The notes below the pieces were generated by a model. It saw only the letters and a list, made by a program, of their open reading frames with translations, searched no databases and had not been told where the DNA came from. Shown here piece by piece: positions 35,501-46,300 of a DNA stretch of 64,000 nt; positions within the stretch are counted from its first letter, which is position 1; each line of letters begins with the position of its first letter. The DNA comes from Nereocystis luetkeana (Eukaryota; Sar; Phaeophyceae; Laminariales; Laminariaceae), in contig JARUPZ010000002.1 in NCBI GenBank assembly GCA_031213475.1, forward strand, positions 10,278,628 to 10,342,627. The letters run 5' to 3'. A program made the translations under genes and the position numbers.

Positions 35501-38500
35501 GCTCGCTCTCACGAACACGTTTTTTAGCGCTTGCAAGGGTGGAATATCTTATATACGTTCAACGGCATCAGCAGCCGCAACGACCAAAAAACGGATCGAC
35601 TACATCCTAACCCGCCAAGCACACCGACCTCGCGTGCATGATGTTAAGGTCCACTCCCAGCCTCCGCCCCCAGCCAAGGCGGATTCAGACCATAATATCG
35701 TATATGCGATGGTCCGCCTCAGCGGTCGTTTTGCACCCAACGGACACGTACGAACGAAAAAAAAAAATCGGCCTTTCGACCGGCAGACGTTTCGATCCGA
35801 CGGAGATTGCAGGCAGCGAGTCGTGGCGCGGATCCTTTCAAAGCTGCCCTTCCTTCCCTCGCAACCGAGCAGTATCTCTGAGATGGCTGAATCCTTTGCT
35901 GATGCTGTTCTTGATGCAGTAGCGAAAGACGTACCCCCCCCCACCACGGCACTCACACAAACCCGGGTGGTGCGAGACCGCGGAAACCTCAGCCGCCATA
36001 CAACTAGCATGAGATGCGAGGGAGGATGCCCGACGAGTCATGCGCATCAAAAAGGACAGAGCCGCGTGGAAGACGCTGAGGACGGCGTGCGCGAATCTAC
36101 GAAGGGCGATTGATGCAGCGTTGCACGCCTACTTCGAAGAGTACCTCGCTGAAACGGAGAGACTGCTCGCCGACAACGACCATCGGGGTTTCTACAAACA
36201 CCTGAAGGCCACGGTGGGGTTGGACGGTCGAAAGGCGAAAAAAGCGAACAGTTCATCCGGGACGAGGAGGGCACGCTGCTAAGGGACAAGGTGCGCATTC
36301 TTGAACGGTGGGCGAGGTTTTTCGGCACCCTCCTGACCACGAAGTCGTCTAAGCTTGACCCAACCATCAGCGCCCTATTTCCACAACGGCCGTTGGCACC
36401 ATCGCTTGGAGATGAACCGACCATGAATGACATGGCGGTAATTCGGGGTATGCCAAACTGGAAAGCGGTGGGGCCAGACTTCCTTCCGGCCGAGATACTG
36501 AAAATCGACCACCCCGAGTCCGGTACTTTCACAACCTACTTGTCCACGTGTGGAGAACGGGTGACGTCCCCCAGCAATGGAAATATGCGACCATTAAGGC
36601 CCTTCATAAACAAAAGGATCGCTATGATTGCAACAACTACCGAGGGATTTCGCTTGTTGCCCATTCAGGCAAAGTTTTGCTGAAAATGGTCGCGTCCCGC
36701 CTCAGTAACTAAAACTACTGCGAGGCCAAAGGGATACTCCCCGAGGAACAGTGCGGCTTTCGCCCAGCTCGATCAACGGTCGACATGCTGTTCGTTGTGC
36801 GCCGACTGCACTCGGACGAGCTAGAAAAAATCCCCCTGTACATGTGCTTCATCGACCTGCAGAAAGCATACGACTCCGTCGACCGTGAGCTACTGTGGGT
36901 GGTGCTCGCACGCTTCGGCGTACCAGAGAAGATGCTTACCGTTATCCGCCAGTTCCACGAAGGCATGCGAGCCCGCGTGCGTACGGATGATGGCGAGCAC
37001 TCGGAATGGTTCGACGTCACTCAGGGGCTGCGGCAAGGATGTGTCTTGTCACCACTCCTGTTCAATATCTTCTTCGCTGCTGTGATACACGCCGTGCTGA
37101 TACGCTTCAGTGAAGACCCAGATATTTTGAGGGACTTGATTCACCTCGAGGAGGACCTCGGCGAGGATGGGGTGGAGGTTGACCCACTAACTTACGTACG
37201 GAGGGCAGTGTAGGGTGTGCTGTATGCGGACGATGCAGGCAGTGTGTCCAAGTCGGCGGAAGGCCTTGCGAAGATGATGGCCGTCATTGTGACCGTTTTC
37301 GAAGCAGCAGGCCTCACCGTATCCGAAAAGAAGACGGAGACCATGCTGCTGCGGACACCGAATCAGGCACTCCGGACTTCACCGCTCGCCATCGAAGCAG
37401 CGGGACAGAGATATAGGCAGACGATGCATTTTTTGTAGCTGGGTGGTCTTGTCGTCGCAAGCGCTGACAATATGCCAGAGATCATGCGACGGATCCGACT
37501 CGCATGGGCACGCTACAATCGGTTCAAACGGGAACTGTATGACATGGAGGATGCCCCGCTCACTCTCAAAGTGCGCATGCTAAAGGCCGAGGTGATGGAG
37601 ACCCTGCTGTACGGGTGCGTGACGTGGACTCTTGGTCAGGAACACCTCGCTAAGCTCAGAACGGCACACCACAAACTCCTCCTAAGGATCATTGGCTCCC
37701 AGCGCCGGCAACGCACTGACCACCTTATGTCGTCCGCCAAGGCCCTCAAAAAGGCACAAGGCGAGAGCGTTGAGACGACCATCCGCAAACGACGCCTCCT
37801 CTTTGCCGGGGTCGTACAGCGGACGACCAATGAGCGGCTGACCCGCCGGGTGATGTTTGGGACGATGGTTGGTGGGGAGAACCCAGGACGAGGCCGACCG
37901 GAAAAGAACTGGACCCAATGCCTAGCAGACGAACTCAGGGTTTTTCAAGCCACCGAGGGGTCCACGGAAAGCTCCCCCCTGCTGTTTGGAGTAGAGACGT
38001 TGTTATGGCCGAGGGCGGCTAAGAAGAGCGGGAAGTGGTACCGGGGGGTCGTCGAAGCGGCGGACTGTTTGATGGCGAGGTGGCACAGGGACGAAGCACA
38101 GAAGAACCGGCTGCGCCACGAAGCAGATGACGCCAAAAACGGCGGCAAGGGGAGGGGGGAGGGGCAGCTGTACTGATACAGCTGTCGACGAATGCAGAAA
38201 CGAAATGATAGATCGGGTGGCTAGGTATCGGGTCGACTAGCTCTTACAGACTTTTGCCTGTATCTCCCTCTCTTTCGTGTTGCTTCGTCCGCGCAGCAGA
38301 TACCTGCAGATACCTGCCCTTCCTGAGTCCGTATGCTTTCCGTCTAGCAGCCTTTCTGAAGTCCTTGCGTCGTTTGCATTCTCTTTCATCTCAGATTTTT
38401 GTTTTTTTGTTTTGTTTTATTGTCTTTTTGCTCTTTTTTTTCCGGTCTTGCTTGTGTTGTGTTCTCGTACCCGGTACGCTGACATTTCACTTGCTGACAC

Positions 38501-39745
38501 TTGAATGTGCGATTTTTTATTTTTATTTTTGTCTTCCTCTGTCTCACAGCAGTCTGTGACCACGGAATCATTATCTCTCTAGGATAAGAAATCAGGACGG
38601 ACACTGGGTGTACTGATGAAGCTGGGTAGAAAGGACGGTTTAATGTGATGATGACAACAGTACAGACGAAAACCTACCAGGTACCAGGTATATATTTCGC
38701 TATTTTTACTATTAATAACAACATTTGGTCCTGTTTACTCTACTGTAGGCCACCCGTAATACCTGGTACACTCCTTTACAGGAGTGTATGGTGCCAACCA
38801 CTTCGGGCACACGAAATGTACCTGGTCCAGCAACTTCAAAATCTGCTTGGAAAGTAATAATGTTGCTGCAGTATTCGATGTTCGGTGTTCGGTGTTCCTA
38901 TTGAGAGTCGGAACTTGAAGCATTCGCTACACTCTACAACAGTAGATGGGTACCGGACACGCTGTTGTACAAGGTACGAAACTACAGCCGGGCAGAAGTA
39001 CGAGAGAACCCTGGGTATGGTACTCTGTGTATGTGCGAGTGCAGCAGTCGATTTTACCATAGATAAAATATCGTATCGTACCATCGTCATATGATACCTT
39101 TTGTCACACGTTCCACATCCTCAGTCCTACGTACAGCAGCAGCACGGGTAGTACAGCAGCAGCAGCACATAAAATATAACACGACCCTATACCCTACGAC
39201 ACGTGCAGCAGTTCGAGTAGTACAACAGCAGCAGCAGGGGTAGCGGTAGCGGCAGCGGCAGCGGCAGCGGCGACAGCAGCAGCAGCAGCAGCAGTACGTC
39301 ATACGTACTCCCGACGTACAGCACGACCGAGGCAATACTTGTACTGAAACCAAGATTAAAAACAGTACGTGCGTTTACTTTCGCCCAACACGATGAAGAA
39401 TTTGAAAAAACACGACAACTTTCTCACCAGGTAGCTCGCCCCGGCGATTGTTACCAGCAGGACGACCATCTGCCGGGGCTTCTCGACGATCTCCACGTTC
39501 GATCGAAACCTGTTGGCGGCAGAGTCGTAGGCTCCGCCGTCCCGAGCACCACCTGTGGAGTCGGCGGAAGTCAGGGTCAACTCGTCTGAACGAGCTCGCC
39601 TATGCCGTTCTTGTCGCCCTTGACCCCCTTTGCCAGCATCGGGAGTAGGCCCCTTGGTCTCCCCGGGAGTCACAACCTGGAGCCCGGGCTCGGCCAGTTC
39701 ATCTGGTCCATTTCGTTTCTCGCTAATCTCGCTTTGGGAGGCCAT
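21339..39745 (-). CDS. PSS: Phosphatidylserine synthase, base-exchange type
   Basis: Swaps the head group of phosphatidylcholine or phosphatidylethanolamine for L-serine in the ER membrane. Eight exons join in phase: 39745-39428, 29779-29595, 25499-25338, 24397-24298, 23766-23614, 23091-22942, 22576-22400, 21866-21339, giving about 590 residues. Family marks: RPHPGVWR at 141-148, [16 protein letters not shown] at about 221-236, the acidic ELLEL at 243-247, the ECWWD motif at 258-262 followed by LIIDLL, and LLELNAF with YYEYC and CDRLGQNAW in the later helices. Many hydrophobic segments agree with the multi-pass topology. Start: ATG at 39745 (an in-frame ATG at 39820 is possible). The last exon ends in a Gly/Ser-rich tail of about 120 residues that is unusual for the family. 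The donor after 22400 (AGA/GTGGCC) is weak but in phase. Introns 1 (9.6 kb) and 2 (4.1 kb) are packed with mobile elements. Divergent from the neighbour at 40318. Confidence 0.92.
22945..23230. other. PSS exon 6 and adjoining intron with G run
   Basis: The intron between 23613 and 23092 holds a 20-base G run near 23120. The exon itself (23091-22942) reads [11 protein letters not shown] then [14 protein letters not shown], matching the corresponding helix region of known PSS proteins. Confidence 0.7.
24644..24746. mobile_element. 103-bp MITE (TACGGGGGACC family), copy 1
   Basis: Ends TACGGGGGACCATAGTTAA and GTTAACTATGGCCCCCCGTA are inverted copies. The centre has AATATTTGGTCCT. The outermost TA may be a TA target duplication, as in Tc1/mariner-type elements. 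It lies in PSS intron 3 (25337-24398). Confidence 0.8.
25826..26460 (-). mobile_element. LINE remnant: endonuclease fragment joined to 3' tail
   Basis: 26427-25963 encodes part of an AP-like endonuclease ([35 protein letters not shown]) closely related to the LINE at 35450-35800. The shared 3' terminus (TAGAAAGG..TTAATGTGA, minus strand) follows directly at about 25895-25826. The reverse transcriptase is missing, so this copy carries a large internal deletion as well as 5' truncation. It lies in PSS intron 2, same strand as the gene. Confidence 0.8.
26474..26512. repeat. CAG trinucleotide repeat
   Basis: About 13 uninterrupted CAG units in PSS intron 2. Confidence 0.95.
27095..27776 (+). mobile_element. 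Possible retroelement-derived coding remnant
   Basis: A plus-strand, Ala/Gly/Pro/Gln-rich reading ([20 protein letters not shown] and nearby) leads into the palindrome at 27777. It lies in PSS intron 2 and looks like a decayed gag-like or accessory region of a mobile element. The family cannot be named. Confidence 0.3.
27777..29303. repeat. Large imperfect palindrome, arms about 740 bp
   Basis: 27777-28515 is repeated in inverted orientation at 28565-29303, with a spacer of about 50 bp that itself contains GGGGCGCGTGCC / GGTACGCGCCCC. Both arms carry the same protein-like frame on opposite strands (MALPAEI and [16 protein letters not shown] and GAHFDKVST). The left arm has short extra blocks. 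It is a mobile-element remnant in head-to-head arrangement within PSS intron 2. The class is unknown. Confidence 0.75.
29428..29550. repeat. GTA trinucleotide microsatellite
   Basis: About 40 GTA units with few interruptions, in PSS intron 2 just downstream of exon 2 (29779-29595). Poly-Tyr/Leu/Val frames here are artefacts. Confidence 0.95.
30449..30559. mobile_element. piggyBac-like hairpin MITE, copy 1
   Basis: A hairpin of CTGCAGTCAGTCCCGTTTGG and CCAAAACGGGACAGCAG. The outer ends TTGACCC and AAAAGGGTT resemble the TTAACCC/GGGTTAA ends of the copies at 55441-55634. It lies in PSS intron 1. Confidence 0.6.
31385..31790. mobile_element. Foldback element with arms of about 120 bp
   Basis: GGCTGGATTTCGTATTTGA and AATGGGTGCATTCTAC at the left end recur inverted at the right end (GTAGAACGCACCCATT). 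The arms also share the TTTCTTATTGCTCGTTT box. A related half-element lies at 40895-41020. Both interior and arms are non-coding. Confidence 0.6.
32051..32904. repeat. Inverted repeat pair flanking about 0.75 kb
   Basis: 32051-32109 and 32848-32904 are inverted copies (GGCCACTTCTTATGCAGTCG against CGACTGCACAAGAAGTGGCC, with AACTAGGATTG between). The enclosed sequence holds no convincing exon. Possibly a non-autonomous DNA transposon or part of a larger composite with the next element. Confidence 0.55.
32904..34018. mobile_element. Putative TIR element (AGGGCGTGTCCAAA ends)
   Basis: The left end AGGGCGTGTCCAAA, followed by GAATCGAAAAGCGAATCG, is mirrored at the right end by TTTTCGGTTCTGTTTGGACG and CGCCCT. 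Flanking octamers agree at only four of eight bases, so no target duplication is claimed. It lies in PSS intron 1. Confidence 0.45.
34430..34947. repeat. 5' inverted duplication of the LINE
   Basis: 34430-34676 and 34698-34947 are inverted copies of the LINE 5' region around a loop of about 20 bases. Examples are GTCGCTACCGTCACTAGTG against its complement at 34927-34945, and the CCCCGACAGCGAGGACGAG arms at the centre. Both arms lie inside the target duplication, so the inversion arose at or before insertion. Confidence 0.8.
34430..38657 (+). mobile_element. LINE (non-LTR retrotransposon) with endonuclease and reverse transcriptase
   Basis: Flanked by an 8-bp target duplication CAGTACAG. 34930-35900 encodes an AP-like endonuclease ([16 protein letters not shown], then RIDYILTRQ and SDHNIVYAM). 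36590-37440 encodes the reverse transcriptase ([55 protein letters not shown]), followed to 38173 by a C-terminal region with [14 protein letters not shown]. The frame is interrupted by stops near 36708, 37213 and 37437 and by shifts, so it is dead. The 3' UTR ends in TTTAATGTGATGATGACAA. The clade is not assigned. The first about 250 bp are an inverted copy of the next about 250 bp. It lies in PSS intron 1, opposite strand to the gene. Confidence 0.92.
39130..39297. repeat. CAG/GGTAGC/GGCAGC repeat tract
   Basis: CAGCAG runs alternate with GGTAGCGGCAGC hexamers. Non-coding, in PSS intron 1 near exon 1. Confidence 0.8.
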
Positions 39746-40317
39746 GTACGTGACGAGAGCCCGTGGAATAGCGTGTGAAGCAAAGCCCTCTCTGCTGGTG
39801 ATCGTGATCAGGTCATGCACTCTTGACTTTACTTTGAGTGAGACAAATATTTCGCGTTTTTCGGGGGGAGGGGATCGGGAATCGGGAATTGGGAACGTTA
39901 AATGATATGAATCGGCACCTATTGCGCCGCCCGACAGTGCCGCCGTTGCGCCGTTGCCGTGAAAAAATATTGGTCGACTCGTCGATGGCCGACCGCACGT
40001 GCCACGTGCTAGATGGACGATGGGCTTCCCTCAAACCCCAGCGAGTGTGGCAAAGTCGTAGCCATACAAGGTTACCTGGGAAAAGCTATTGAAAGAAGCA
40101 TAACATCAGCCTTCGACGTGTTGTTGTGGTGGCCATAATCATAAGTTTGAAACATCACCAAGAGGCTCGAACTGACTGGTGTCGCGGCGGTACGGGGATA
40201 TCGCTACGCGCCAGTCCACATCACGTAAGTGAGCTGCGAGTAGTGCTGCACGTATGTTTCCTTGTAACATAGGTGGAGAGAAAGTTGGGTACCAGTTGCT
40301 TGGGTTGGACAAATCGC
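39746..40317. promoter_or_regulatory. Divergent intergenic region, probable bidirectional promoter
   Basis: Only 572 bp separate the start codons of phosphatidylserine synthase (minus) and the coiled-coil gene (plus). No TATA box was recognised with confidence. The space must hold both 5' UTRs and core promoters unless non-coding first exons lie elsewhere. Confidence 0.5.
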
Positions 40318-43300
40318 ATGGTTGGCGGGCTGGTCAACACCGGTGGTGCGGGTACGACGAGCGGTACGGCGATGGCGCCTGCAACGACAACGACGACGAA
40401 GAAACGCAGCAAGCCGGCCGGAGGTTTGGCCTCGAAGCTGTTCGACAAGTTCGATAGCGATCGCAAGTACGATCCTTTCTTGGACGCCGACCCGGTGATC
40501 CAGGACAGCAAGGCGGGGATGGAGACGCTGCTCTCGATGTGCAACGCGGTGGAAATAAACAGCTTATTCGGTGCCCTGGGGTTCGTCGTGCCGTGCCCGC
40601 GCAAAGCCAAAGAGCAACAGGTGAGTGGGCGGTCATCACGCACAAACAACAGCAGCAGTGGTCGCCAGAAACTCTTTCCTTCAAACAAGGCATGCACGAA
40701 AACACGAGGGGACGAGAACAGGAGGACTGCTACAGCAGTACGAGAGCAACGATAACCCGCGCGACCGACACGTACATGTGTCACGGAGCTTTCAGACCTG
40801 TACGAGTACAACGACCAATCAATTCGATCGAACGTTTGAACGATTACTGCTGCTGAGAATGGCGTACAGCACAGGACTCATGCGTACGCAAACAAGAAAG
40901 CAAAAATAAAAGAAGGCTGAAATTTTGCGAAAAATAAGAAATTGGAGAGCCGTTCAACCCAAGCTACTGTAGTGTAAAAAGCACCCATTCTCAAATAAGA
41001 AATCCAGTTTCGTGTTAGGGTCGATCTTAACGAGGACTGTTTTTCAGGGCTTTTCGCGGGTCAGGTCAAACCTCACGGGTCGGGTCGGGTCAGCTGACCC
41101 GACCCGATCCGCGAAAAATTTAAGGTATGTTGACCTGACCTGACCCGACCCGACCCGCGAGATTTTAAAAGCCCCTAGACCCGACCCGACACGACCCGTG
41201 AGATTCGAAAATCTCCTGACCCGACCCCCGCCCCGACCCGCGAAATTTCAAAATCTCCTGACCCGACCCGACCCGCCACCTTCTGATTGACCCGTGAGAC
41301 ACGGGTTTCATGCGGGTCGGGTCACCTTGACCCGCGAGACCATTTATCCTGATCCGAAGCTTCGACCCGCGGATTTGGCCCGTGGGTCGGCACTTCAAAA
41401 ACAATTTAATGATCATTTTAGTGCCCCGCAGCGATATATGACCTGACTGTAGTGGGTATAGATGGATGCGGGCGTGCGCATACTTCGAAGTCAACTCGCG
41501 GGTCATGCTGGCCCGACCCGCGAGTGACCCGCTTCTCGCGGGTCATGACCTGACCCGACCCGTGAGCTTTCCATCACCTCTTGACCTGACCCGACCCGAC
41601 CCGTGAGATTTGAAAAACTCTTGACGCGACCTGACCCGACCCACGAGATTTAAAAACCTCTTGACCCGACCCGACCTGACCCGACCCGACCCGACCCGTG
41701 AAATTTTTGAACACCGCGTGACCCCACCCGCGGGTCGAGTCATGACCCGCGAAAAAACCTGCTGTATTTCAGTTTTTTTTAGTATTTTCCCGAAATTACT
41801 TCGGTATTTTCCCGAAATTATTTCGGGAAAAGCCGAAAAACTCCGACCCCGAAAAAGGACGACTTGAAGTTTTTAGGGTTTTTCAGGAAATTTCGGTACA
41901 CGGCTGAAGAGGATCAGGCAGGCCCACCGCTCGAGCTGTGCCACCACTCGCGAGCGCACAGGGCAGACAGGGGTCGTTCCTAAGGTCATTCGCACGTCAT
42001 GGCCGAACGCAGAAGGCGCAATAGCTTTCTGGGCTCTCGTGGCCGAGTTCACAAGGTGACCGCACCGAGGTGGCCGACTGACTGAGCTCGGTGAGGGCAA
42101 TAGCCGAGGCTTTGTCGCTTTGGGCAAGCGTTGGACGTTGTTGCATGACGAGTTGGTGATGGGTTTCACTTCCCAAGGCACCGACACCTGCCTACGAGTC
42201 AGGCCGATGACAGTGGGATCACCGCACGCATGGGTTCCGCGAGTGCAGCTGCTGTAGGGGCGGTTCTGTGCCGGGTGGACGATTATTTCCCGAGCCAGCA
42301 GAGGCACTTACTCGATAAGAGTCAACTCTCGCTGAATTTGGTGAAATCCCGGAATTTGATTAAAAAACGAAATATATTTCGAGTCGTTGAAATCGACCCT
42401 CACAGTAGGCGTTCGGTGCTGTTGTACGCTTTTACCTAGAAAAACATTGAAAGGACGCCTCTCAGCTTGCGATCATGAAATCGAGAAGTTCGTCGAACTA
42501 TATTTCAGGCACTCGTATGTGCAAGCTGCGTTGCGCAAAATGGAAAATAATATCACTCAAGCTTTCACGTGGGGATCTGTTTGTCCACGTGCTGCGTGCG
42601 AGCCGTGACGAGTGGAAGAGCCAACGCCGATACACTCTATCAGATCCTTCCTCGAATGACGTTGCTGCTCGCATCGCGCTTGCTCGCGGTATACGTTGAT
42701 TCCGGGCAGGCTTGCACGGCGTATGCATGTAGATACCGCTTACATGTCAATATGTTTGCGCTCGTCCCTGAGCGAATACCCAGGCAGGCAGCATTGACTG
42801 GGCGTATGCCTCGTGTTCCCCCGGCATTTGCTTATTTTCTTGTTAATTATAGACACCTGATACAAGGTACTGGTTTTGATACGGTAGATATCATACTTCG
42901 AAGTAGATGCATAGAGTTTGTGCTGCAATCATTTTCTTGGCATCAGAGGTCGGAGAGTTACGTGAAACAAACAAAAACACTTCCCGCGTTGAATCTCGTT
43001 TATGTACTGCTACCGCAGATCATGGCCTTCATCCGAGACGGGGGTCGTCAAGTCGGGAAAAGATTCGCGGATGTGTTGAAATTGTTTTGGGAGGGTCTGC
43101 TGTTCGAGTACCTTCGCTCCGAGGGGTGTCCGCTTCGTGATGGGGAGCGCGACCCCCGACATTTTATCATGCAATACTGGCGAAGGAGCCTGCTGGACCC
43201 GAGCGTTAGCCCCGGGTTCGTTCCTTTCTACCTAAAGCGAGAGGTAACTCCTACAATGCATCGTTTGCCCTTGTTAACGAGCAGAGCGACTGTAGTAGTA

Positions 43301-46300
43301 GCATCATGACGCGACAATTTTTTGCATACATGCCGCCGTGTGTATATAGCCGAGAGGTGAAGCAAAAAAAACCAGTACATTCGATTGTTGGCAGGGGGCA
43401 TCGTGGGGTACGCCTTCTATGGATGTATGCATTATATTTGTTGAGCAAAAGAGAAACTTCAAAATACATCCGGCGAACATAGTCTACCGTAGGATACTTC
43501 TAAGTTCCGAGTACATGTAGCGTACAAGCACTTGATGGCCCACGACGACGTTCGGGACGGCGCGTGCTTCTTCTGGTGCCGATGGCTCGCACTTAGTCTA
43601 ACCATGTGACTCTCGTCAAAAAATAATGTATGGTATCACGCAGGCGAAGAAGCGAAACAGCATAATTCAGGAGGATAGAGACATCCGAGACATTCGAGTC
43701 GGTCTCATAATTCGCGAAGAGCGCGTCAAAGAAGCAGAGACGAGGGTCAGGGGGCAACACGACTACCGCTTCGTACTACAGTATTTCAGCGCCTCGCGAG
43801 ACCTGCACCGCACCCTGGTCGGCAACGTGACTTTCCTGGCCAATGAAGTAGAACAGTTGCGGGCGAACGTCGACCACAGCAGCGAGAGCATCTCCATCAT
43901 GGAGCAACAGTTTGTGGAGCTCGAGGTGGGCGTGTGTTCTTCAAGGAGTGGGACTCAAAGACTCCTTCCCCTTGTCGTCCCACTGAGAGTGCGACATAAT
44001 AGTGGTGGAGGTTTTTTGTCGTTTACTCAGAAAAAAAACTCAACCCCAATGAAAGCGCGACCTTGACGTATTTTGTTTTTCATCTTTTCTCAGAAAGGAT
44101 TGCAATGATGCTGCGCTGTGGTTAGGTTCTTTGATGCTGCGTTTTGACCTTTGTTTTCGTCCCGCGGGAAGGATGGGTACCTGGGGAAAAACAAGCTTGT
44201 TTTACTACGAGCAGCCAGAGCGTGGCACTTTGTGCATGCTCGTGCGAGGTCATGGTAATATGTGATGTAGCGGCGCTTGAGAGATTTAGTCCCATGCATA
44301 CTTCTTCGGACGGGGCTTGGGAGGGCATGTGGCAGCACGCGTACAGCGTATCCCACAGACCCCCACAAAGCCTGTATTGACCTACCGCTGACCGCCCCCT
44401 CCCCCCCGCCCCCGACCCCCACCGCAGACAAAGTACGATAGAGTGGTGGGAGGTCTGGTCCACCGCGAAGCATTCCAGCTGACGGTCGAGGGGGCTCTGT
44501 ACGGCATCATTAACGAGAGCAACGTGAGCATCAAAGCCGCGGAACGAATGGCAACCGCGCTGCTTGCCGATATGGACGTCGGCCTTCCACCGCCAGCTGA
44601 CGGTGCTGAACCCGACAAAAAGGAAGTCAACGAAAACACGTCGCCAGGTAGCATGGCATTACTATCTGATGAAGCGGCCGCGCGAGTTGCTGCCGCTGGT
44701 GCTACTGCTCCGTCTTCAACAGCACCCCGGGAGCAAGAGGGTGGCACAAAAGAAAGCGCAGAGATGCGGAATGCTGATCAACAAACATGGGCGGCTCCGA
44801 GGTCTAATGGTAGGGATGGTTGCGGTGATGGTGATGAAACCCAGACTGGTCCATCGGGAAAAAGGGAGAAAGCGGCCGCAGCGGCAGTGGAGGTCACGCC
44901 ACCTGTAACTGAAGGGTGCCGACCTGGGGAATCGTTCCTGGGGTCCTGCTTGCGCCGGGTGTGGGACACGCATCGAAAATCTTGCGCGAGCTACGCCAAC
45001 CGCGTCGCAGAGTTGGAGGTCCAGAATGCAGCACTGATCGCGGAAGCCTCTGCGGCCCGCCGGCTGCATGAGGAGGCGTCAGCGCGAGCGCGCGCATGGG
45101 AGGAGAGACACTGTTTGCTGGAGCAGCGGATTGCCGATGTCGAGAGCCGCTCGAGGGCGGAGCTCTCCCTGGCTCACCAGAGCAACAACGAGGCCAGTCT
45201 GCGCGCCCGGGAGGCGACTATGTTCCTCGAGGCGGCACTTGAAAAGACAACGCCAACGTTGCTTGACATGGTGGCTGGGTTTGCGCCGAGGGATACGGAA
45301 GAGCTGGCGGTGGGCTTGTTCCTTAATCTGGGAGTGGAGCGGGACCTCTATGCGCACCACCTCGCGACGAAACGGATGTTCGAGGTATTTCTATTGCGCC
45401 CATAGAGCGAAAAGCAGAGCTACCTGCAGGATGTGGGCGATAGATCCCCGTAAAAAATCCTCCTTGCTTCGCCTTCTGGGCTTGCCTTTTTTTTCCTTTC
45501 CACTGCCGAGCCGTTCCTCAACAAACTATTGTTCAGGTCCTTCTTCCTCCGGCCTGTACAGCTGCAAAGTTGGGTAGATCTGCAGCGAACGCGCGCAACA
45601 GCGATAGCGGCCTTCAAGCCGTCAACGTTTGAAAACTTTCGACGTCACAAAAAGAGGCGTTCTACGATAGAGGTTCACCCCAATTTTGCTGAGGCTCTTC
45701 CCTTGAGGAGCTCCATGTACCTCACCCGAAAACTGACTTCAGCAAAAGTCAAATCGCATCCTGATGAGTAATCCCATGGACCAAGTATGCCAAAACGTCA
45801 TTTTTCGAATCAAGATTGCTATTGCGACGATCAGGGGATAAGAAGCCCCCTCATTCAGAAAACATTCAGGCGGAAATGTGCTACAGTAGAACGCGTCAGC
45901 ACTGCTATATATGTTTACGGCAGGGGCTTGCAGTGTACGTATGAAACTATACCCAGGCATAAATGCGTTCGCGCTTGCATCCTGTGTACGACATGATGCG
46001 TATGCCGGTAAACACCACATCGTTCTTTCGCGACAAAAAGAAAAAGAAAAAGTAAACACGTAGTTTTCACTTGCGATCCCCTGCCGCTTTTACCTCTGGC
46101 TGCAGGCCGACCTGGAATCCCGTGCGTTCGAGATACTAGACGAGGAGCAAAAGAAAGCGGCTGCCGGGGGGGGGGCGGTCGAGCACGACGAGGCCACCGC
46201 CGCCGCTGCCGCCGGCAGAAAGAAAGAGCGGGGGCGCCCCAAGTCGAGAGGCAACAAAGGGAAGGGAGGCGCGGCCGACAGGAGCAAAAGCGGCAAATCG

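Larger units (their letters stand above)
34392..38758. mobile_element. 103-bp MITE family member split by a LINE insertion
   Basis: 34392-34429 matches the left third of the MITE (TACGGGGGACCATA, GGGACCTG). 38666-38758 matches the rest (AAAACCTA, TATATTTCGCTATTTTTACT, ATTTGGTCCTGTTTACT, CCCGTA). The sequence CAGTACAG occurs at both break points (34422-34429 and 38658-38665). The right part has grown by insertion of two ACCAGGT units. Confidence 0.8.
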
